This document shows positions 42,771-45,706 of a stretch of 45,706 nucleotides of DNA, piece by piece. This DNA is from CAYLSV01 sp964386435. Lineage in GTDB: Bacteria > Planctomycetota > Phycisphaerae > Tepidisphaerales > Tepidisphaeraceae. The notes below the pieces were generated by a model that did not search any database, had not been told where the DNA came from, and saw only the letters and a list, made by a program, of their open reading frames with translations. Position numbers and translations under genes: made by a program. Positions within the stretch are counted from its first letter, which is position 1, and the number at the start of each line of letters is the position of its first letter. The DNA lies in the NCBI GenBank assembly GCA_964386435.1, contig CAYLSV010000023.1, forward strand, positions 1 through 45,706. The letters run 5' to 3'.

Positions 42771-43427
42771 ATGACGGCGACGCTCGCTCCACCAGTTGAA
42801 CACGCGAAGCACCATCGGGGTGCGGCGACAGTGGGACCACGCATGGCTCCGCCATCGCGATCGGCCACCGATGAGCAGCCTCAGGTGCTATGGACGCCCG
42901 AGACGTATCACGCCGCCCACGACGCCGGCTGGTTCGATGGTCGCCGCGTGGAGCTGCTCCGTGGGAAGGTGTACGACAAGATGACGATGAACCGCCCGCA
43001 CAAGCTTGCGCTTCGGCGGATGAGACGGGCAATCGACCAGGCGTTGGCCGATGTCCCGCACGTCGTGGACAATCAAGCCCCAATCTATTTACCAGACAGT
43101 GAACCGGAGCCGGACTTCGCGATCGTCGGCTCTGACGACATCGACGCCAGCAATGATGCCCCTGTCCTGCTGATTGTCGAGATTGCCGAGTCATCGCTGG
43201 CTACCGATCGCAGCATCAAGCTCGAGTTGTACGCCGCCACCGGTTATTTAGAGTATTGGATTATCAACCTTCGGGACCGGCAGCTTGAAGTGCACCGGCA
43301 GCCCGAGGTGATCAACGGCGTCGGTCGGTACGCCGAGGTGACAATGCTGCGGGAGGGGGAGTCGGTGACGCCGCTCGCTGGGGGCACGGCGATCGCGGTG
43401 GCGGACGTGTTGCCGCCGACGGAGTGA
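42771..43427 (+). CDS. Uma2-family (DUF820) endonuclease-like protein
   Basis: Predicted 218-residue protein of the PD-(D/E)xK-like Uma2 group, common in multiple copies in planctomycetes and cyanobacteria and of unknown biological role. Recognisable elements are RRVELLRGKVYDKMTMNRPHKLA near the N-terminus, EPEPDFAIVG, VLLIVEIAESSLATDRSIKLELYAATGYLEYWIINL with the Asp, Glu-x-x and Lys of the fold, and the final GGTAIAVADVLPP. An N-terminal extension of about 35 residues precedes the fold, so the true start may be downstream (ATG 42844 is in frame). It begins 13 bp after typA on the same strand. Confidence 0.85.
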   Translation: MTATLAPPVEHAKHHRGAATVGPRMAPPSRSATDEQPQVLWTPETYHAAHDAGWFDGRRVELLRGKVYDKMTMNRPHKLALRRMRRAIDQALADVPHVVDNQAPIYLPDSEPEPDFAIVGSDDIDASNDAPVLLIVEIAESSLATDRSIKLELYAATGYLEYWIINLRDRQLEVHRQPEVINGVGRYAEVTMLREGESVTPLAGGTAIAVADVLPPTE

Positions 43428-43436
43428 CTGGCGGCT

Positions 43437-44285
43437 TCAAGCCAGCAGCGGCCGCAGGTGGTCGAGGGCGCGGCGGGCAACGGCCTCGGCGTCGTCTTCG
43501 AACGGGTATAGCTCGACCGTCACCCAGCCGCCGTAGTTGATTTCTTCCAAGGCTGCGAAGATGCCAGGGAAGTCGAGGGCGCCGTCGCCGGGCACCAAGT
43601 GCTGGTGCACGCGGCTGGCGGCGATGTCTTCGAGGTGGACGTGGGCGATCTCTTCGGGGTGCTCGCGGATCAGCGTCGCCGGATTCTCGCCGACGCAGAA
43701 GGCGTGGCCGAGGTCGCAGTTCATCTTGATCCGCGGCTCGCCGACGAAGAACTGCCGTTTGAACGCCAGATATTCCGCCGCCGACTCCAGCAGCAGCCCC
43801 GGCTCCGGCTCGACGGCCAGCGTCACGCCCAGCTCCTGCGCCCGCGGCAACACCTCGTGCAACCCGTCGGCGAATCGCCCCGCCGCCTCGGCGGGCGAGC
43901 AGTGTTCGTTAATCGTCGGCCCGCCCGGCTGCAAACTGACCGTCGGGGCCTGCAACTCCGCGGCGAGCTCGATGCTGGCCAGCGTGTGCCGAATCCTCGT
44001 TTGCCGGGCCTCGACGTCGCCGTTGATCCAGGTCGGACGGTACGTGTCGCCGGCGAAGAACCCGGTGAAGGCGTTCACGTTGCTGCACGCCAGCCGCCGA
44101 TCGACGAGCGTCGCCGCCACCCGCCGACGCCCGGCATCGCCTAGCTCGGTTGGCACCAGGTGCGGTTGGTCGGCCATCACCTCGCACCCGGCGTACCCCA
44201 ACCGGGCGATGCTGGCAACGGCCTCCTCGAAGGTGCTGGACTTGTAGGCGTTCGTGCTGAACGCGAGGCGACTGGCCGGGAACAT
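43437..44285 (-). CDS. Sugar phosphate isomerase/epimerase-like TIM barrel
   Basis: Predicted 282-residue cytoplasmic TIM-barrel enzyme of the AP-endonuclease-2 superfamily, which includes xylose isomerase-like, epimerase and dehydratase proteins. It shows LAFSTNAYKSSTFEEAVASIARLGYAGCEVMAD at strand 1, VTLAVEPEPGLLL, IKMNCDLGHAFCVGENP with conserved metal ligands (Glu, Asp, His), HVHLEDIAASRVHQHLVPGDGALDF and the final GGWVTVELYPFEDD. The exact substrate cannot be told. The ATG at 44285 starts a normal N-terminus; the upstream open frame is merely heptamer repeat translated. Convergent with the Uma2-like gene (9 bp) and divergent from purM. Confidence 0.85.
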   Translation of the reverse strand: MFPASRLAFSTNAYKSSTFEEAVASIARLGYAGCEVMADQPHLVPTELGDAGRRRVAATLVDRRLACSNVNAFTGFFAGDTYRPTWINGDVEARQTRIRHTLASIELAAELQAPTVSLQPGGPTINEHCSPAEAAGRFADGLHEVLPRAQELGVTLAVEPEPGLLLESAAEYLAFKRQFFVGEPRIKMNCDLGHAFCVGENPATLIREHPEEIAHVHLEDIAASRVHQHLVPGDGALDFPGIFAALEEINYGGWVTVELYPFEDDAEAVARRALDHLRPLLA

Positions 44286-44305
44286 GGGCGGCACGGTAGG
44301 CAGAA

Positions 44306-44453
44306 GTACCGAGTACCGAGTACCGAGTACCGAGTACCGAGTACCGAGTACCGAGTGCGGAGTGCCGAGTGCGGAGTGCCGAGTGCGGAGTGCCGGGTGC
44401 TGGGTGCCGGAGGACGTGGTCACCTTCGGTACTCACTACTCGGTACTCGGTAC
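44306..44453. repeat. Heptamer tandem array with inverted partner
   Basis: From 44306 to 44410 there are 15 contiguous 7-bp units: seven perfect GTACCGA, then GTGCGGA and GTGCCGA in alternation, decaying to GTGCCGG and GTGCTGG. After 15 bp the reverse complement returns at 44426-44453: TCGGTAC, TCACTAC, TCGGTAC, TCGGTAC. The two arms could form a long hairpin. It fills the divergent gap between the isomerase gene and purM, so it lies in or near both promoters. Confidence 0.92.
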
Positions 44454-44472
44454 TTCCAACCTACCCTGCCCC

Positions 44473-45584
44473 GTGAGCCTCAGCTACGCCGACACCGGGG
44501 TCGACTACGACCGCCTCGACGCCTTCAAGATCGCCTGCCAGCGGGCGGCCGCGACGACGGTCGAGCAGCTGGACCGCCACGGCCTCGCCGAGGCGGACAA
44601 CACCCGCGGCGAGAGCGCGTACCTGATGCAACAGGCCGACGGCCGCTACCTCGCCCACGTCGAGGAAGGGCTTGGTACGAAGAACCTGATCGCCGATGCC
44701 GTGGGCGAGGCGACGGGCGATTGGTCGCACTACAGGGCCATCGGCATCGACACCGTGGCGACGGCGGTGAACGACCTCATCACCGTCGGCGCGTTGCCGG
44801 TGAGCTTCGCCGCCCACGTCGGCGTCGGCGACGCGGCGTGGTTCGACAACACGGCCCGCGCCCAGGCGTTGGCCGAGGGCTTCGCCGAGGGTTGCCGATT
44901 AAGCGGGTGCGTCTGGGGCGGCGGCGAGACGCCGGCGCTGGCCGGCGTGATCGAGCCCCACGCCGCCGTCCTCGCCGGCAGCGTCGTTGGCACCGCCGGC
45001 CCGACCGACCGCGTCGCCGGCGATCTGCGGGACGGCGACGCGATCCTCTTCCTCGCCGGCAACGGCGTGCAGACCAACGGCCTGAGCCTGTGCCGAAAAA
45101 TCGCCGGCCAACTCGACGACGGCTACGCCACCGACCTCGGCAACGGCCAAACCTTCGGCCAAGCGCTGCTGCAGCCGAGCGTCATCTATGCCAACTTCGT
45201 CCGGCAATGTCGGCAGGATGGCGTGCCGCTCCGCTACCTCGCCCACATCACTGGCCACGGCTGGCGAAAGCTGATGCGGCTGCAACAACCCTTCGTCTAC
45301 CGCATCACCACCCCCGGCGAGCCCGGCCCGCTGTTCAAGTTCCTCATGCAAAGCGGCCCCATCGCCGAGGCCGAGGCCTACGCCACCTTCAACATGGGCC
45401 CCGCCTTCGCCGCCTACGTCCGCCGCGACGAAGTGGACCGAGNNNNNNNNNNCTCGCCGCCGCCCAGGCCACCGGCCACCCCGCCTGGCACGCCGGCACC
45501 GTCCACGACGACCACGGCCGCAAGGCGGTGGAGGTGCCAGCGCTTGGGTTGATTTTCGAGGCGGACACGCTTCGCGTCCGCTGA
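44473..45584 (+). CDS. purM: Phosphoribosylformylglycinamidine cyclo-ligase (AIR synthetase), interrupted by an assembly gap
   Basis: PurM closes FGAM to AIR with ATP in purine synthesis. The product has SYADTGVDYDRLDAFK, GIDTVATAVNDLITVGALPVSF, the nucleotide motif CVWGGGETPALAGVI, GNGVQTNGLSLCRKI and HITGHGWRKLM, which together fit the AIR synthetase family (in the GHGW variant rather than the TGGG variant of E. coli). The GTG at 44473 is chosen because it starts just before SYADTGVDYD; the frame upstream is translated heptamer repeat. Ten Ns at 45443-45452 separate VRRDEVDR from LAAAQATGHPAW. The frames disagree by one, so the missing length is 2, 5, 8 or a similar number. The gene is probably intact in the genome. 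Confidence 0.87.
45443..45452. other. Assembly gap (10 N) within purM
   Basis: The two sides of purM are out of frame across the Ns. A true gap with length 2 modulo 3 would restore one reading frame, so the N count is not the real length. Confidence 0.9.
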
Positions 45585-45676
45585 CCCTCGGACGGCGCTC
45601 GAGATCCCACCCGCGGGACCGCGACTCGCCAAATCACAGCTACCTGCACCGCATTGTAACGTACCCTTTGGGCGGG

Positions 45677-45706
45677 CGTCGCTGAGGCCCCCACCGCCTC
45701 GTAGAG
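45677..45706 (-). repeat. Family B REP-like element cut by the window end
   Basis: The stretch starts CGTCGCTGAGGCCCCCACC, matching the outer flank and first arm of the other family B copies (at 16237 and 33543 read in reverse). The hairpin's second arm and the GTAG end are outside the window. Confidence 0.6.

Noticed and set aside
44306..44453. CRISPR array
   Set aside because: Units are 7 bp and contiguous with no spacers, and no cas genes are present.
44254..44472. N-terminal extension of purM or of the isomerase through the heptamer array
   Set aside because: The translated repeat (SEYR/STEYRVP-like) is not protein-like and the families start after it.

Overview
The window looks like a draft or metagenome-derived scaffold from a high-GC planctomycete, probably Phycisphaerae. 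That placement is inference, resting on very high GC with strong GC bias at third codon positions, planctomycete-style small proteins and ABC operons, and an intergenic repeat style that I associate with that phylum. Three runs of exactly ten Ns (16209, 42275, 45443) mark assembly joins. Two of them break real genes (typA and purM) and leave them out of frame.

Layout. 77-5499 (minus): rpsU, an ABC-2 type exporter (ATPase, permease and a coupled membrane-anchored protein of unknown function) and queF. 5585-11381: a hotdog thioesterase; a ketoglutarate-semialdehyde-type aldehyde dehydrogenase divergent from bifunctional PutA (proline to glutamate); a small hypothetical gene divergent from an MntR regulator; tRNA-Arg(TCT). 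11496-13957 (minus): a lipoprotein M28 peptidase translationally coupled to a CbiX-like chelatase. 14059-18995: hydantoinase/oxoprolinase subunits A and B, separated by two small membrane-protein genes and palindromic repeats; subunit B carries a frameshift. 19057-20804: a DUF2459-like lipoprotein and a helical-repeat protein. 20828-24109 (minus): an iron-type ABC importer (fused permease plus ATPase, no binding protein nearby) and pdxH. 24351-33320 (plus): a Tad (type IVc pilus) block of cpaB, cpaC, cpaE, cpaF, tadB, tadC and a possible CpaD-like lipoprotein, ended by a strong hairpin. 33572-39951 (minus): tsaD, an S41 protease, a glycosyltransferase, an HtrA-like protease and recA. 40197-45584: a DUF6883/DUF4926 gene pair, typA, a Uma2-family nuclease-like gene, a TIM-barrel isomerase and purM.

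The least explained content lies between the genes. First, at least fourteen copies of short palindromes begin with GTAG (or ATAG) at the foot of a hairpin, mostly in inverted pairs. They form three sequence families whose inner stems differ but keep their base pairing. These are the hallmarks of REP/REPIN elements mobilised by RAYT (TnpA-REP) enzymes; no RAYT gene is in the window. Second, three intergenic arrays are built of degenerate 7-bp units, two of them with an inverted counterpart, resembling cyanobacterial heptanucleotide STRR elements. Both repeat classes sit inside operons and at gene starts or stops, so they may shape mRNA structure.
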